Shown here one piece after another: positions 10,501 to 18,130 of a stretch of 35,248 nt of DNA (positions are counted from its first letter, which is position 1; each line of letters begins with the position of its first letter). Source of the stretch: an uncultured Eubacteriales bacterium (GTDB lineage: Bacteria > Bacillota > Clostridia > Christensenellales > Pumilibacteraceae); the NCBI GenBank assembly GCA_900543755.1, contig UQSP01000015.1:1-35248 (forward strand), in the 5' to 3' direction. A program made the position numbers and the translations under genes. Below the pieces are notes generated by a model. The model worked only from the letters and a program-made list of their open reading frames with translations. It did not search any database and was not told the DNA's origin.

Positions 10501-10701
10501 AATGTCTTTCATTACGCGCGTAATAATATGTCCTATGTGCGGTTTGCCGTTTGCCGTCGGCGGACCGTCGTAAAAGGAAAACTCCTCGCCGTCTTTGGTT
10601 TTTTCCAGAGTCTTTTCGAAAATTTTGTTTTTCTTCCAGAAATCGAGAACCTCAAGCTCTCTTCCCACGAAATTCATATCCGGATTGATTTTCTTATACA
10701 T
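7582..10701 (-). CDS. ileS: Isoleucyl-tRNA synthetase, type 2
   Basis: At 1039 residues this is a full-length class I synthetase charging tRNA-Ile. HIGH is at residues 55-58 within YDGPPTANGKPHIGH, and KMSKHKGNV lies near residue 590. Zinc-binding Cys pairs (CDECGE, CPKCGK) sit in the insertion, and WTTTPWTLPSN lies in the editing domain. The YDGPPTANG form and the long C-terminal extension mark the type-2 (eukaryote-like) lineage; known type-2 enzymes are often insensitive to mupirocin, but that is not shown here. An AGAGGAG lies 6 bases before the ATG. Only 12 bp separate it from the PAQR gene upstream. I saw no T-box leader. Confidence 0.97.
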   Translation of the reverse strand: MYKKINPDMNFVGRELEVLDFWKKNKIFEKTLEKTKDGEEFSFYDGPPTANGKPHIGHIITRVMKDIIPRFKTMKGYHATRIAGWDTHGLPVELEVEKQLGMDGKQDIEKYGIEPFIKKCKESVWKYKSEWEKMSDRVGYWVDMEHPYITYNDTYIESVWWSLKNIFDRGLIYKGHKIVPYCPRCGTALSSHEVAQGYKDVEEKSAAVSFKVKGQADTYIVAWTTTPWTLPSNVALCMGPAFDYATVESDGKKYIMAEKRIPEYFKEGEYTVLSVRKGADFAGTEYEPLYANYNGPKKSHYVVTDGYVTLDDGTGVVHIAPAFGEDDARIGRQNDLPFVQMVDERGKMSKGAPFEGTFCKDADKLILKDLKSRGLLFKEIMFTHSYPFCWRCDTPLLYYARSTWFISMTKVREQLMKNNASVNWMPESIGKGRMGNFLENVIDWGLSRERYWGTPLPIWVCDECGETLAIGSKAELKEKGGLTGDIELHKPYVDAVTIKCPKCGKTMHRTPEVIDCWYDSGSMPFAQLHYPFENKDKFEKTFPAQFISEAVDQTRGWFYTLLAISTLLFDKAPFENCIVLGHVNDKNGIKMSKHKGNVVDPWSVLDKQGADAVRWYFYTNSSPWIPSRFYDEAVSEVQRKFLGTLFNTYSFYVLYAEIDKFDPSKYSLDDCRLNMMDKWILSSLNSLVAFVDDSLENYKITESARAISDFTDALSNWYVRRCRERFWGSDMTEDKKAAYMTLFTVLETLSRLTAPFIPFMAEEIYRNIVVSVFPDAPESVHLASFPACNEKYIDKALEAGMTVAENAAILGRAARNLSGIKNRQPLKKIILCGGQSENLDSELLSVIRDELNVKDIEYAADAGGYVSYEVKPQLKTLGPKYGSRLGKIRQYLAANAEKIVNGLKESDTYSFDIDGEQIDLTKDDLLISVLSKEGYSVQSDKGMTVILDTALDKELIEEGYMREIVSKIQTMRKEAGFEVTDHIRIRYFGDEEIEKVFNKYIQEIASDVLADEIIGGKSCNDFKEWDINGKNVGIKVSKI

Positions 10702-10713
10702 AACAAACTCCTC

Positions 10714-11490
10714 TTACGGTATGACGAAAAAATATATGGACGCAAAATGCAATATCGAGCCGGCAAGCACGAAAAAATGCCAAATCGCGTGATTGTACGG
10801 TATAGACTTTATTCTGTAAAAAATTATGCCCAGGGTATAAATCACGCCGCCGCCTATCAGCAGAAAGAACGCAGGCAGATTGGCGACCAGCAAATCAATG
10901 CGTATTACGCACGCCCAGCCCATGACGACGTAAGAAATAAGGCAGTAAACTTTGAACTTGTTTACGTCGATTGCGTTAAACACGCAGGAAAGTACCGCAA
11001 ACCCGAGCACCACGCTTGCAATCACAATCGCCCACACTTTGTTTTGCGCGTACATGTCTATCAGCATAAAGGGCGCGTAAGTACCCGCTATCAGAAGCGC
11101 TATTGAGCAGTGGTCGAAACGGCGGAACACCGCGCGGCGGCGCTTTCCGACCGGCTGCCAATGATAAAGCGTACTCATAATATAAAGAATCAAAAGAGAG
11201 AAAGAATACAGGCATACCGACACAATCGCAAGCGCGCCGAGTCCGGACAAACACACCTTGATTATCATCAGCACCGACCCGATAAGCGCAAGACCCGCGC
11301 CCGCAAGATGACTGATGCGGTTAATCCACTCCTCGCTTTTGGAATAAACTATCTGGTTTGCCGCCCGTTTTTCGCGTTTTCTTATTTCTTTTTCGGTAAG
11401 CGCAATGTTATTCGCGGCTGCCGTATCCGAACCGTCGTCCGTTAAGGAAGACGCCGTATTATTATTATTATTCAGTTTATCGTTATCCAT
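10714..11490 (-). CDS. Hemolysin III / PAQR-family membrane protein
   Basis: From the ATG at 11490 (GGGAAGAA about 7 bases upstream) the protein has 258 residues; a TTG start 21 bases further up is possible. A polar Asn/Thr/Asp-rich N-terminal tail of about 50 residues is followed by roughly seven membrane segments. Family marks are ISHLAGAGLALIG early on, STLYHW, the RRFDHCSIALLIAGTYAPF stretch, and the C-terminal HAIWHFFVLAGSILHF with its conserved histidines that bind metal in PAQR proteins. The 'hemolysin' name is historical; the bacterial function is unclear. It lies directly upstream of ileS and downstream of the SRP RNA. Confidence 0.85.
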   Translation of the reverse strand: MDNDKLNNNNNTASSLTDDGSDTAAANNIALTEKEIRKREKRAANQIVYSKSEEWINRISHLAGAGLALIGSVLMIIKVCLSGLGALAIVSVCLYSFSLLILYIMSTLYHWQPVGKRRRAVFRRFDHCSIALLIAGTYAPFMLIDMYAQNKVWAIVIASVVLGFAVLSCVFNAIDVNKFKVYCLISYVVMGWACVIRIDLLVANLPAFFLLIGGGVIYTLGIIFYRIKSIPYNHAIWHFFVLAGSILHFASIYFFVIP

Positions 11491-11580
11491 GGCAAATTCT
11501 TCCCGAGTCAATAATAAATTCTAAATCTGCGCCGACGGAATAAAGCCCGACAAAAAACGACTTTCCGTCATTTAAGATAT

Positions 11581-11612
11581 TGAGAGAAGAACGAATACGC
11601 TCTCCTCTCAAC
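11581..11612 (-). terminator. Hairpin downstream of the SRP RNA
   Basis: On the minus strand TTGAGAG...CTCTCAA forms a stem around AGAGCGTATTCGTTC, just after a seven-T run (11622-11628) that abuts the SRP RNA 3' end. The T-run after the closing helix of the SRP RNA could itself act as the terminator, and this hairpin is a second candidate. Whether some transcripts continue into the PAQR-ileS genes is open. Confidence 0.45.
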
Positions 11613-11628
11613 GCTGTTTGCAAAAAAA

Positions 11629-11895
11629 CTGTGCATCCGCCTTTGATACGTCAAGCCGAAGCGTTCTTCCGACAGTTAACTCCTCCAAAGCTACCTCGTG
11701 GCACACGTTATGGTCCGCTTAGTGCTGCTGCGTCCCCGCCCTGACACGGTTCACGGTATAACATTGCACAAGACCTTGGTATCAACGTCACTTATACGGC
11801 AACTGCCTTCCACAAGTCGCACCGCGGGCGGCATTCAGCCCTACTGTAGCGGATTGTAGGTACAGGGCACCGCTGGCTCCCCGCTTAGCACAGTA
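11629..11895 (-). ncRNA. ffs: Signal recognition particle RNA, large bacterial type
   Basis: The minus strand matches the Bacillus subtilis scRNA layout: GTGCTAAGCGGGGAG then GCGGTGCCCTGTACC and CAATCCGCT in the Alu domain near the 5' end, and the S-domain core GTGAACC...GTCAGG...GCAGCAGCACTAAGC in the middle. The apical helix reads GCG-GGGA-CGC, so the tetraloop is GGGA rather than the usual GGAA (both GNRA). The RNA forms the Ffh ribonucleoprotein for co-translational membrane targeting; the Alu domain is typical of Gram-positive bacteria. The 5' end is set by the promoter and the 3' end by the T-run, each within a few bases. Confidence 0.95.
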
Positions 11896-11900
11896 TCGTT

Positions 11901-11929
11901 ATTATACAATATCGTTGCGATTAAATCAA
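11901..11929 (-). promoter_or_regulatory. Promoter of the SRP RNA
   Basis: A minus-strand -35 TTGATT (11924-11929), 17-bp spacer and a perfect -10 TATAAT (11901-11906) place the transcription start at about 11894, matching the 5' end expected from the RNA structure. Confidence 0.88.
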
Positions 11930-12033
11930 GCGGATTGCACGATTTTTACGTTTTTTAACTTTTTTATCCCTGTTTCCGCACGGTAAAAATTGCCGAAAAC
12001 CCGCGCCGACATTTTACGACACGGGTTTTTCTT

Positions 12034-13323
12034 TTACTTGTTTGACTTGTATACTTTAAGCGGGTCGATATCCAGCATGGGCAAAAGCCGCATTATAGTT
12101 ACTCTTCTGCGCATATAGACATGATACCTTATGCCTTCGTCGAAAAGCTCGCGGTCCACGGCGATTTCTTCGGGCGTGGTCACCGCGTGCGCCGCGGCGT
12201 AAAGCTTTTTAAGCGTTTCCGTAGAGGGAATTTCCTCCTCGATTATCTTCCTTATCTCGTCCCATTTTTCCTCTATAAGTCGGGGCGGAATTTCGTTGAC
12301 GATGGTATCGGGAAGGTTAAGCTTCATCATATCGGGCGTAAGCGCAGGACCGTAATGAGACTGAATATCCTGCCAGTCGGGCGTTTCCTTGTGCGCGCTT
12401 ACCTTTTCGATTCGGCTAAGCTTATGGTAAATATCGGCGACCACCAGTGTGGCTACGCCCACTTTCTTGCCGTGAAAATCCGAAATCACGCCTTTTTCCA
12501 GCTTTTTGCACTCCCAATAGTGGGAAATAATATGTTCGGTGCCCGAAGCGGGTCGCGTGCATTTTGCAAGCTGCATGGCTATGCCCGTAAGCACAAGCGT
12601 TTCCATGACGGCTGCCGCCGCCTCCTCGTCGCGCACGGAAACCTTATCCGCAAGCGCCGCCATTTTCGCGACCGCATTACGCACGAAAGAGGCAACGCGC
12701 TCGCAGTAATAATCGCCGTGAACAAGGTTAGCCACGCGCCAGTCCGCAATGGCGATGTATTTTGCCATGACGTCGCCGAATCCCGCCGCCTTAAGCTCGG
12801 TAGGCGAATCGGCAAGGATTTTAGTGTCCGCGATTATAATGCGCGGCTGACGGCACGGGTATGAGAGTTTAAAGTTACCCTTTGTGATGGGCGCGCTGTC
12901 GGAAGCGAATCCGTCCATTGACGGCGCGGTCGCAAAAATCGCAAACTGCTTATCCGCGCGGTAAGAAGAAAGTCTGCAGATATCGTTTACCGACCCGGTA
13001 CCTACGGACAGACAGCCGTCCACGCGCGCCAGAAGTTTTTCGAGTTCCTCCACCTCGCGCATATCGGCGACTTTCATGTCGTCGTAAACGCGCAGTTCCA
13101 CGGTAAATCCTTCGCTTAAAAGCTGCTCGTAAAGTCCTTTGGTAACCCTGAAAGAATTGACGTCCGCCACCATAAGGATTTTTTTCGGAAAATTGTAACG
13201 CTTTAAAATTTCGCCTGTTTTATCGATTATGCCGCTGCCTATTTCCAGTGCTTCAAGGTCGAAATCGTGCTTGTGTCCGCACTCGCAGTCCGCCATCATA
13301 TCGCGTAATTTCTGTAAATCCAT
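12034..13323 (-). CDS. egsA: sn-glycerol-1-phosphate dehydrogenase (EgsA/AraM type)
   Basis: From the ATG at 13323 (AAAGGAGA 9-10 bases upstream) the protein has 429 residues. It belongs to the iron/zinc alcohol dehydrogenase superfamily branch that reduces dihydroxyacetone phosphate to sn-glycerol-1-phosphate with NAD(P)H. Marks are GTGSVND (108-114) for the nucleotide, APSMDGFAS (133-141) for the substrate, and the metal ligands Asp184 in GFGDVMAK with later histidines in EHIISHYWE and SDFHGKKVGV. In Bacillus the AraM homologue feeds heptaprenylglyceryl phosphate synthesis; archaea use the reaction for their lipids. It is transcribed from its own promoter, separated from hprK by about 250 bp. 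No prenyltransferase partner is visible. Confidence 0.9.
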   Translation of the reverse strand: MDLQKLRDMMADCECGHKHDFDLEALEIGSGIIDKTGEILKRYNFPKKILMVADVNSFRVTKGLYEQLLSEGFTVELRVYDDMKVADMREVEELEKLLARVDGCLSVGTGSVNDICRLSSYRADKQFAIFATAPSMDGFASDSAPITKGNFKLSYPCRQPRIIIADTKILADSPTELKAAGFGDVMAKYIAIADWRVANLVHGDYYCERVASFVRNAVAKMAALADKVSVRDEEAAAAVMETLVLTGIAMQLAKCTRPASGTEHIISHYWECKKLEKGVISDFHGKKVGVATLVVADIYHKLSRIEKVSAHKETPDWQDIQSHYGPALTPDMMKLNLPDTIVNEIPPRLIEEKWDEIRKIIEEEIPSTETLKKLYAAAHAVTTPEEIAVDRELFDEGIRYHVYMRRRVTIMRLLPMLDIDPLKVYKSNK

Positions 13324-13437
13324 AATATGTCGTCTCCTTTTAGGTAATTTAAAAATCGCGGCGCGCAAAAACAGGTTTTGCAATTACCGCGACTCATAAA
13401 ACTCTTATGCAATAATCGTAAAATATATAATATTCAA

Positions 13438-13475
13438 CTGACAATATTTTATCACTTTATCCGATTTATTGTCAA
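13438..13475 (-). promoter_or_regulatory. egsA promoter within an inverted repeat
   Basis: The minus strand has -35 TTGACA (13470-13475), an 18-bp spacer and -10 TAAAAT (13446-13451). An exact 8-bp inverted repeat, TGACAATA (13438-13445) and TATTGTCA (13467-13474), brackets the promoter: one arm overlaps the -35 box and the other abuts the -10 box. It could be a two-site operator. The regulator is unknown. Confidence 0.7.
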
Positions 13476-13570
13476 CAATGCAAAAGCCGCGCAAAACAAC
13501 ATAATCAAAAAAATTAAATATCTTGCGTCGTTTTTAAACGCCACCGAACGCCGGCTTCAGCGTTTTTCGG

Positions 13571-14545
13571 TCAATGCTGCTCCTGCAACTGTTCTTCCGA
13601 AGAAGAATTGGCGGCGATACGGTTTTTAAGCTCGTCAAGTGCGCTGAACCCCATGGTTTTAAGCCTGTGGTTGCGCGCGGCAACCTCCAGAATGACCGAA
13701 AGGTTTCTTCCCGGCTTTACGGGTATGACGTACATGGGAAGCTCGGTTTCCAAAAGCGTATAGTAATTTACTTCGTCTCCCAGACGGTCGTATTGCTTGT
13801 TTTCGTCCCACCTCTCAAGCTTTACCACAAGGTCGACGACCTTGGTTTCGCGTATTGCGCCTGCGCCGTACATCGCGCGTATATCTATAAGTCCGATGCC
13901 GCGAAGCTCCATAAAATGTCTGATGTTGGCAGGACAAGTCCCCACGAGTTTGTCGGATATGCGCTTTACGCAAACAGCATCGTCCGCGACCAGTCTGTGC
14001 CCGCGCTGAATAAGCTCCAATGCGGTTTCGGATTTACCGATGCTGGAGTTGCCGATGATAAGCACGCCCACGCCGAAAAGGTCCACCAAAACGCCGTGTA
14101 TGGTTTCGGTGGGGGCAAGAAGTTCGTTGAGATAAATACTCAATTCGTTTACGAACGCAGTCGTGCGCAACGAAGAACGGAAGATATTCCGACCGTATTT
14201 TTCCGCCGCCGCCATAAGCTCCGGCACGGGTTCCAGAACGGTGGTGAGCACAAGGCAGGGAAAGTCGAATTTACAAAGATTTTCGCACGCGACGACGCGC
14301 TCGGAAGCGGACTTGTGCTTAAGATAAGACATCTCCTGCTCCCCGATTACCTGGACGCGCTCGGCGGAAAAATGCTCGTAATATCCCGCAAGCTGAAGCC
14401 CGGGACGGTTGACGTTGAAAGTCGCTATGTGCATGGTGCGTTTTTTTCCCCGATGCAGAATTTCAAGGTTAAGACGGTCGGCAAAATCCTTGATTTTTAC
14501 GTCGGTTTCGTTTTCCTGAAGCTCGGTTAATTTAAGTTTAGCCAT
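13571..14545 (-). CDS. hprK: HPr kinase/phosphorylase
   Basis: This 324-residue protein is the bifunctional enzyme that phosphorylates and dephosphorylates Ser46 of HPr to control carbon catabolite repression in low-GC Gram-positives. The P-loop GNSSIGKSE (165-173) has Ser where most homologues have Gly at the fourth position, but the essential GKS is intact. H150 in IHGVLVD, D188/D189 in LVADDAV and the C-terminal EVAARNHRLKTMG signature are present. GGGGA precedes the ATG by 7 bases, and only 3 bp separate it from the HAD gene upstream, so it ends the acpP-queH-uvrC-HAD-hprK run. No HPr gene is present in the window. Confidence 0.95.
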   Translation of the reverse strand: MAKLKLTELQENETDVKIKDFADRLNLEILHRGKKRTMHIATFNVNRPGLQLAGYYEHFSAERVQVIGEQEMSYLKHKSASERVVACENLCKFDFPCLVLTTVLEPVPELMAAAEKYGRNIFRSSLRTTAFVNELSIYLNELLAPTETIHGVLVDLFGVGVLIIGNSSIGKSETALELIQRGHRLVADDAVCVKRISDKLVGTCPANIRHFMELRGIGLIDIRAMYGAGAIRETKVVDLVVKLERWDENKQYDRLGDEVNYYTLLETELPMYVIPVKPGRNLSVILEVAARNHRLKTMGFSALDELKNRIAANSSSEEQLQEQH

Positions 14546-14548
14546 ATT

Positions 14549-15364
14549 TCATTCCCCGCAAAATTTATTTATGATTTCAGCCACGGCGTCCTCGTCGTTG
14601 CTTACCGTGACGTAATCCGCCGCCTTCTTTACTTCCTCCCGCGCGTTGGCGACCGCTATTCCCAGCCCCGCAGCCTTAAGCATGGAAACGTCGTTCTGGT
14701 GGTCGCCCATCGCTATGGTTTTTTCCATGGGTACGTTTAAAAGAGCCGCCACTTTCCTGAGTGCTTCGCCTTTGCCGCCGTTCTTACTTACGAAATCGAT
14801 GAAATTATCGCTTGAGTACTGAAACTGCACGTCATTTATGACCAGCTTTTCGTATTCCGCACGCACTTCGTCAAGTTTATCCGCAGGAGCCACCGCCATA
14901 GCTTTTACCACTTTAAGGTCGGGGTGACTTTTAATGTACTTACACAAATCTCCCACGACTTTAAGAGGAACGGACGTAATCCTTCGGTACTCCCGGTTAA
15001 TTTCGTTTTCCTCTTCCACATACACCCAGTCGGGGTCGTAAAAGTGAGTATATACGCCGAGACGCTTGCCAAGTTCCATTATCTTATAAACGGAATCGGG
15101 AGAAATATAATTGCAGTAAAGCAGGTTGCCCGACGTGTCGGCAATATGCGTCCCCTGAAAACCTGCTACGGCAATGCGCTGTTTACCTATCCCGAGATAA
15201 TCCAGCCAGCCGTCCATGGAGCGCGACATTCTTCCCGTACAGACAACGAAATTACCGCCGCGCGAAATATAGTCCTTTATCGCCTTTACGGACTTTTCGC
15301 CCACCGTAAAATCGTTTCTTAAAAGCGTGCCGTCGAAATCGCAGAATATCAGTTCGTATTTCAT
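14549..15364 (-). CDS. Cof-type HAD-family phosphatase
   Basis: The protein has 271 residues, usual for Cof/YidA-like type IIB HAD hydrolases. Motif I is DFDGTL with nucleophile Asp9 and Asp11, motif II is VVCTGR, and motif IV is GDHQNDVSML followed by AGLGIAVANA; a lysine (motif III, SKNGGKGEAL) precedes it. The family dephosphorylates sugar phosphates, nucleotides or cofactor intermediates, and the substrate cannot be assigned. CGGAG lies 7 bases before the ATG. It sits between uvrC and hprK. Confidence 0.88.
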   Translation of the reverse strand: MKYELIFCDFDGTLLRNDFTVGEKSVKAIKDYISRGGNFVVCTGRMSRSMDGWLDYLGIGKQRIAVAGFQGTHIADTSGNLLYCNYISPDSVYKIMELGKRLGVYTHFYDPDWVYVEEENEINREYRRITSVPLKVVGDLCKYIKSHPDLKVVKAMAVAPADKLDEVRAEYEKLVINDVQFQYSSDNFIDFVSKNGGKGEALRKVAALLNVPMEKTIAMGDHQNDVSMLKAAGLGIAVANAREEVKKAADYVTVSNDEDAVAEIINKFCGE

Positions 15365-15421
15365 TAAAATGCTCCGAAAAAAAGTTTTACCGTATGATTA
15401 TACAACCGCGGCGGATAAATA

Positions 15422-17233
15422 TCAAACTTTTTGTCCGTCGGGATTGTTGTGAAAATAGTCGTATACGTTTTGCGCGGTGGCGGAATCTATCCCCTCTATG
15501 GCGGCAAGCGTCCGAGCGTCGGCGTTTTTTAGGTCCTCGTAATTTTCAAACGCCTTAAGTAAAATTGCGCGGCGTTTTTTGCCCACTCCGGGAATATCGT
15601 CCAGCTCCGAATAATATCTTTTGCCCCTTAGCTTTCGGTGATAAGTTATCGCAAAGCGGTGCGCCTCGTCGCGGACGCGCTGAAGCAGCCGCAGCGCGTA
15701 ATTGTCTTTTTTCAGTACTATCGGGTCGGGGGAAAAGGGCGTAAAAATTTCCTCCTCGCGTTTGGCAAGCCCCACCATGGGAATGTCGTAACCCAAAGAA
15801 GTCATGACTCCGTACGCGCTTGAAAGCTGACCTTTGCCGCCGTCGATGACGATAAGGTCGGGAAGATAGGAAAACTTGTCGTCGTTTGACGCGCGCTGAA
15901 GCCGCCTTTTGATTACTTCTTCCATACACTTGAAGTCGTCGGCGCCTTCCACGGTTTTTATTTTGTACTTGCGGTAATCCGACGGCGAAGATTTTCCGTC
16001 GATAAACACCGACTGGGACGCAACCTTGTCCACTCCGCTTATGTTGGATATGTCGTAGCACTCTATCCTGCGCGCGCTTTTTATTCCAAGTATTTTTTCA
16101 AGCTGTCTGACGGCGCCCAGAGTCATGTCCTTTTCCCGCTCAAGTTTTTCCGAGGATTTAACTAGGTAATCGGACGCGTTTGAATGGGCGGTTTTTACAA
16201 GCCTTGCCCTTGCGCCCTTTTTGGGAAAAGTAATGAGCGGCGGTTTACCCGTCAGCGTCCCGAGGTATTCCGAAAGCGCTTTCGTATCGAATTCCTCTTC
16301 AAGACAGATTTCCTGGGGCAACTCGTTATCCAAAGCGTAATACTGCCCCAGAAAAGTCGAAAACAGTTCTTCCGTCGTCATGGACGCGTCGTTTATGCGG
16401 TAATTTTTTACGCCCATCATTTTATTTCCGCGCACAAGCGCCACGGATACCACTCCGTATTCTCCGCTGCTGGCGTAAGCAAAAGCGTCAATGTCCGTGA
16501 CGTTTCCGAGGTTTGCGACGGTGCGTTCACGCAGTTTTTTAAGCATGGCAAGCTGATCGCGGTAAACTATCGCGCGCTCGAATTCCTCCCGCTCGACTGC
16601 GGCGTTCATACGCTCTTCGATAAGTTTTTCCGCCGTATCGTCGTAGCCCGACAAAAAGCGCATGACTTTTTGCACGGTTTCGCGGTACTCCTCTTTGCTT
16701 ATAAAACCCATGCATGGCGCGCTGCAAAACCCTATATGATAATTAAGGCATGCCCTGTCCTTTTTACCCATACGCTTGGGGCACGCGCGCATACGGTAAG
16801 CGCTTTTTATCACGCCCACGATGTCCCACACGTGAATACCGTTGAAAAACGGTCCGAAATAACGCGCCCCGTCGCGTTTGACTTTTCGCGTAACCTCTAT
16901 CGTCGGATACTCCTGTTTAAGGTCGATTTTGATGTAAGGACTGTGCTTGTCGTCCTTTAAAAGAATATTGTAATGCGGTTTGTATTTTCTTATCAGATTG
17001 GCTTCAAGCGCAAGCGCGTCCTTTTCGGTAAGCGTTATCATGTACTCGAAGTCCGCGACGTTGTCCACCATCGCCTGCACTTTGGGAAGTTTGGGAGAAT
17101 TATTGAAATACTGCCGCACTCTGTTTTTCAGAACCACGGCTTTACCGACGTAAATTATGTTTCCGCCCGCGTCGCGCATTATATACACGCCGCTGTTTTC
17201 GGGCAGATTTTTTAACTTTTCCTTAAGCGTCAT
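15422..17233 (-). CDS. uvrC: Excinuclease ABC subunit C
   Basis: At 603 residues this is full-length UvrC, which makes both incisions in nucleotide excision repair with UvrAB. The N-terminal GIY-YIG nuclease (GVYIMRD...IIYVGKA, about 15-33) is followed by a UVR motif (EEFERAIVYRDQLAML) that contacts UvrB. The RNase H-like domain has ECYDISNISG and LIVIDGGKGQLSSA, and tandem helix-hairpin-helix motifs (DIPGVGKKRR, IEGIDSATAQ) close the protein. A GGGGGAG lies unusually far (about 15 bases) from the ATG. No uvrA or uvrB is present in this window. Confidence 0.97.
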   Translation of the reverse strand: MTLKEKLKNLPENSGVYIMRDAGGNIIYVGKAVVLKNRVRQYFNNSPKLPKVQAMVDNVADFEYMITLTEKDALALEANLIRKYKPHYNILLKDDKHSPYIKIDLKQEYPTIEVTRKVKRDGARYFGPFFNGIHVWDIVGVIKSAYRMRACPKRMGKKDRACLNYHIGFCSAPCMGFISKEEYRETVQKVMRFLSGYDDTAEKLIEERMNAAVEREEFERAIVYRDQLAMLKKLRERTVANLGNVTDIDAFAYASSGEYGVVSVALVRGNKMMGVKNYRINDASMTTEELFSTFLGQYYALDNELPQEICLEEEFDTKALSEYLGTLTGKPPLITFPKKGARARLVKTAHSNASDYLVKSSEKLEREKDMTLGAVRQLEKILGIKSARRIECYDISNISGVDKVASQSVFIDGKSSPSDYRKYKIKTVEGADDFKCMEEVIKRRLQRASNDDKFSYLPDLIVIDGGKGQLSSAYGVMTSLGYDIPMVGLAKREEEIFTPFSPDPIVLKKDNYALRLLQRVRDEAHRFAITYHRKLRGKRYYSELDDIPGVGKKRRAILLKAFENYEDLKNADARTLAAIEGIDSATAQNVYDYFHNNPDGQKV

Positions 17234-17268
17234 AATTTTTGCTGCGTTCTCCCCCGAACGTGATTAAA

Positions 17269-17856
17269 TCATATTTCCTTGCCCGCGGCGAAAGCGCAAC
17301 CGCAGTAATTCTGTCTGTAAAGAGCAAGCTCTTCGGACAGCGTTATAGAACGGCGGTACCCGTCGCGTTTTTTAAAATCGGACGGAATCCACGTCACTCC
17401 CGTTTTTTCCTGCACCTTAAATCCAACGTTGTTGATTATCTCCGCGTTTTTATGCGGACTTACCGTAAGCGTGGTGCAAAACGCGTTCAGTCCCAGTTCC
17501 TTTGCCTTAAGCGCGGTCTTATAAAGCCGCAATTCAAAACACACGGGACAGCGCGCGCCGCCTTCCCTTTCCCCCTCAAGCCCCTTAACCGCGGAAATAA
17601 ATTCGTTTTCGTCGTAAGGCTCGGCGATGACCTCGAGATTAAAATGCGCCGCAACCTTATAAAGTTCCTGCAATCTTTTGTCGTATTCCTCGCGAGGATG
17701 AATGTTGGGGTTATAGTAATAAAGTACGGGTTTGACCGATTTTACCACCCGTTCCGCCACCGAAGTGCAGCAGGGTCCGCAACAGCAATGCAAAAGCAGT
17801 CCTCCGCTTCGGGCGCAAAGCGCGTCGGTCAGCTTGTCCGCTTCTTTGCCGTTCAT
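17269..17856 (-). CDS. queH: Epoxyqueuosine reductase QueH
   Basis: This 195-residue protein is the QueH (DUF208) enzyme that reduces epoxyqueuosine to queuosine in tRNA, the non-B12 alternative to QueG. Its cysteine clusters match the iron-sulfur and metal ligands: LLHCCCGPCCTS (21-32), GGARCPVCFELRL in the middle, and YRQNYCGCAFA near the C-terminus. The start overlaps the acpP stop (ATGA), with AAAGGAT five bases upstream, so the two are translated together. No other queuosine genes are visible nearby. Confidence 0.93.
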   Translation of the reverse strand: MNGKEADKLTDALCARSGGLLLHCCCGPCCTSVAERVVKSVKPVLYYYNPNIHPREEYDKRLQELYKVAAHFNLEVIAEPYDENEFISAVKGLEGEREGGARCPVCFELRLYKTALKAKELGLNAFCTTLTVSPHKNAEIINNVGFKVQEKTGVTWIPSDFKKRDGYRRSITLSEELALYRQNYCGCAFAAGKEI

Positions 17857-18089
17857 TTTTTATCCTTTAACGCCGCTTCGATGTAATCCACGATTTCACC
17901 CACGGTATTGAGTTTGGTCGCCGCCTCGTCGTCAACGGTTATGCCCGTTTCCTCCTCGAGGGTAAACAAAAGCTCCACCAGCACGAGAGAGTCGGCTTTC
18001 AGGTCTTTTTTAAGGTCTGTTTCGCGCGTGATGGAATTTTTATCCGCGTCGAGATATTGCGCAAGCATTGCAACCACTTTTTCGTACAT
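17853..18089 (-). CDS. acpP: Acyl carrier protein
   Basis: This 78-residue acidic helical protein carries the phosphopantetheine attachment motif ADSLVLVELLFTLEEE, with Ser34 in DSL at the start of helix II. It holds growing acyl chains for fatty acid synthesis. AAGGAG lies 9 bases before the ATG. The residues after DSL (VLVE rather than DTVE or DVVE) are slightly unusual. Fatty acid synthesis genes do not accompany it, and it heads a set with queH and uvrC. Confidence 0.93.
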   Translation of the reverse strand: MYEKVVAMLAQYLDADKNSITRETDLKKDLKADSLVLVELLFTLEEETGITVDDEAATKLNTVGEIVDYIEAALKDKK

Positions 18090-18130
18090 TATTGTTTTCT
18101 CCTTAAAAACGGATTTGTTCCGTCGTTTTT

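Noticed and set aside
10702..10713. T-box leader for ileS
   Set aside because: Only 12 bp separate ileS from the PAQR gene, and no T-box sequence (TGGNACCGCG-like) is seen upstream.
10126..11106. 326-codon plus-strand frame antisense to ileS and the PAQR gene
   Set aside because: Crosses two genuine genes on the other strand; Arg/His/Val-rich composition typical of shadows.
13574..14530. 318-codon plus-strand frame antisense to hprK
   Set aside because: Shadow of hprK, which has all its motifs.
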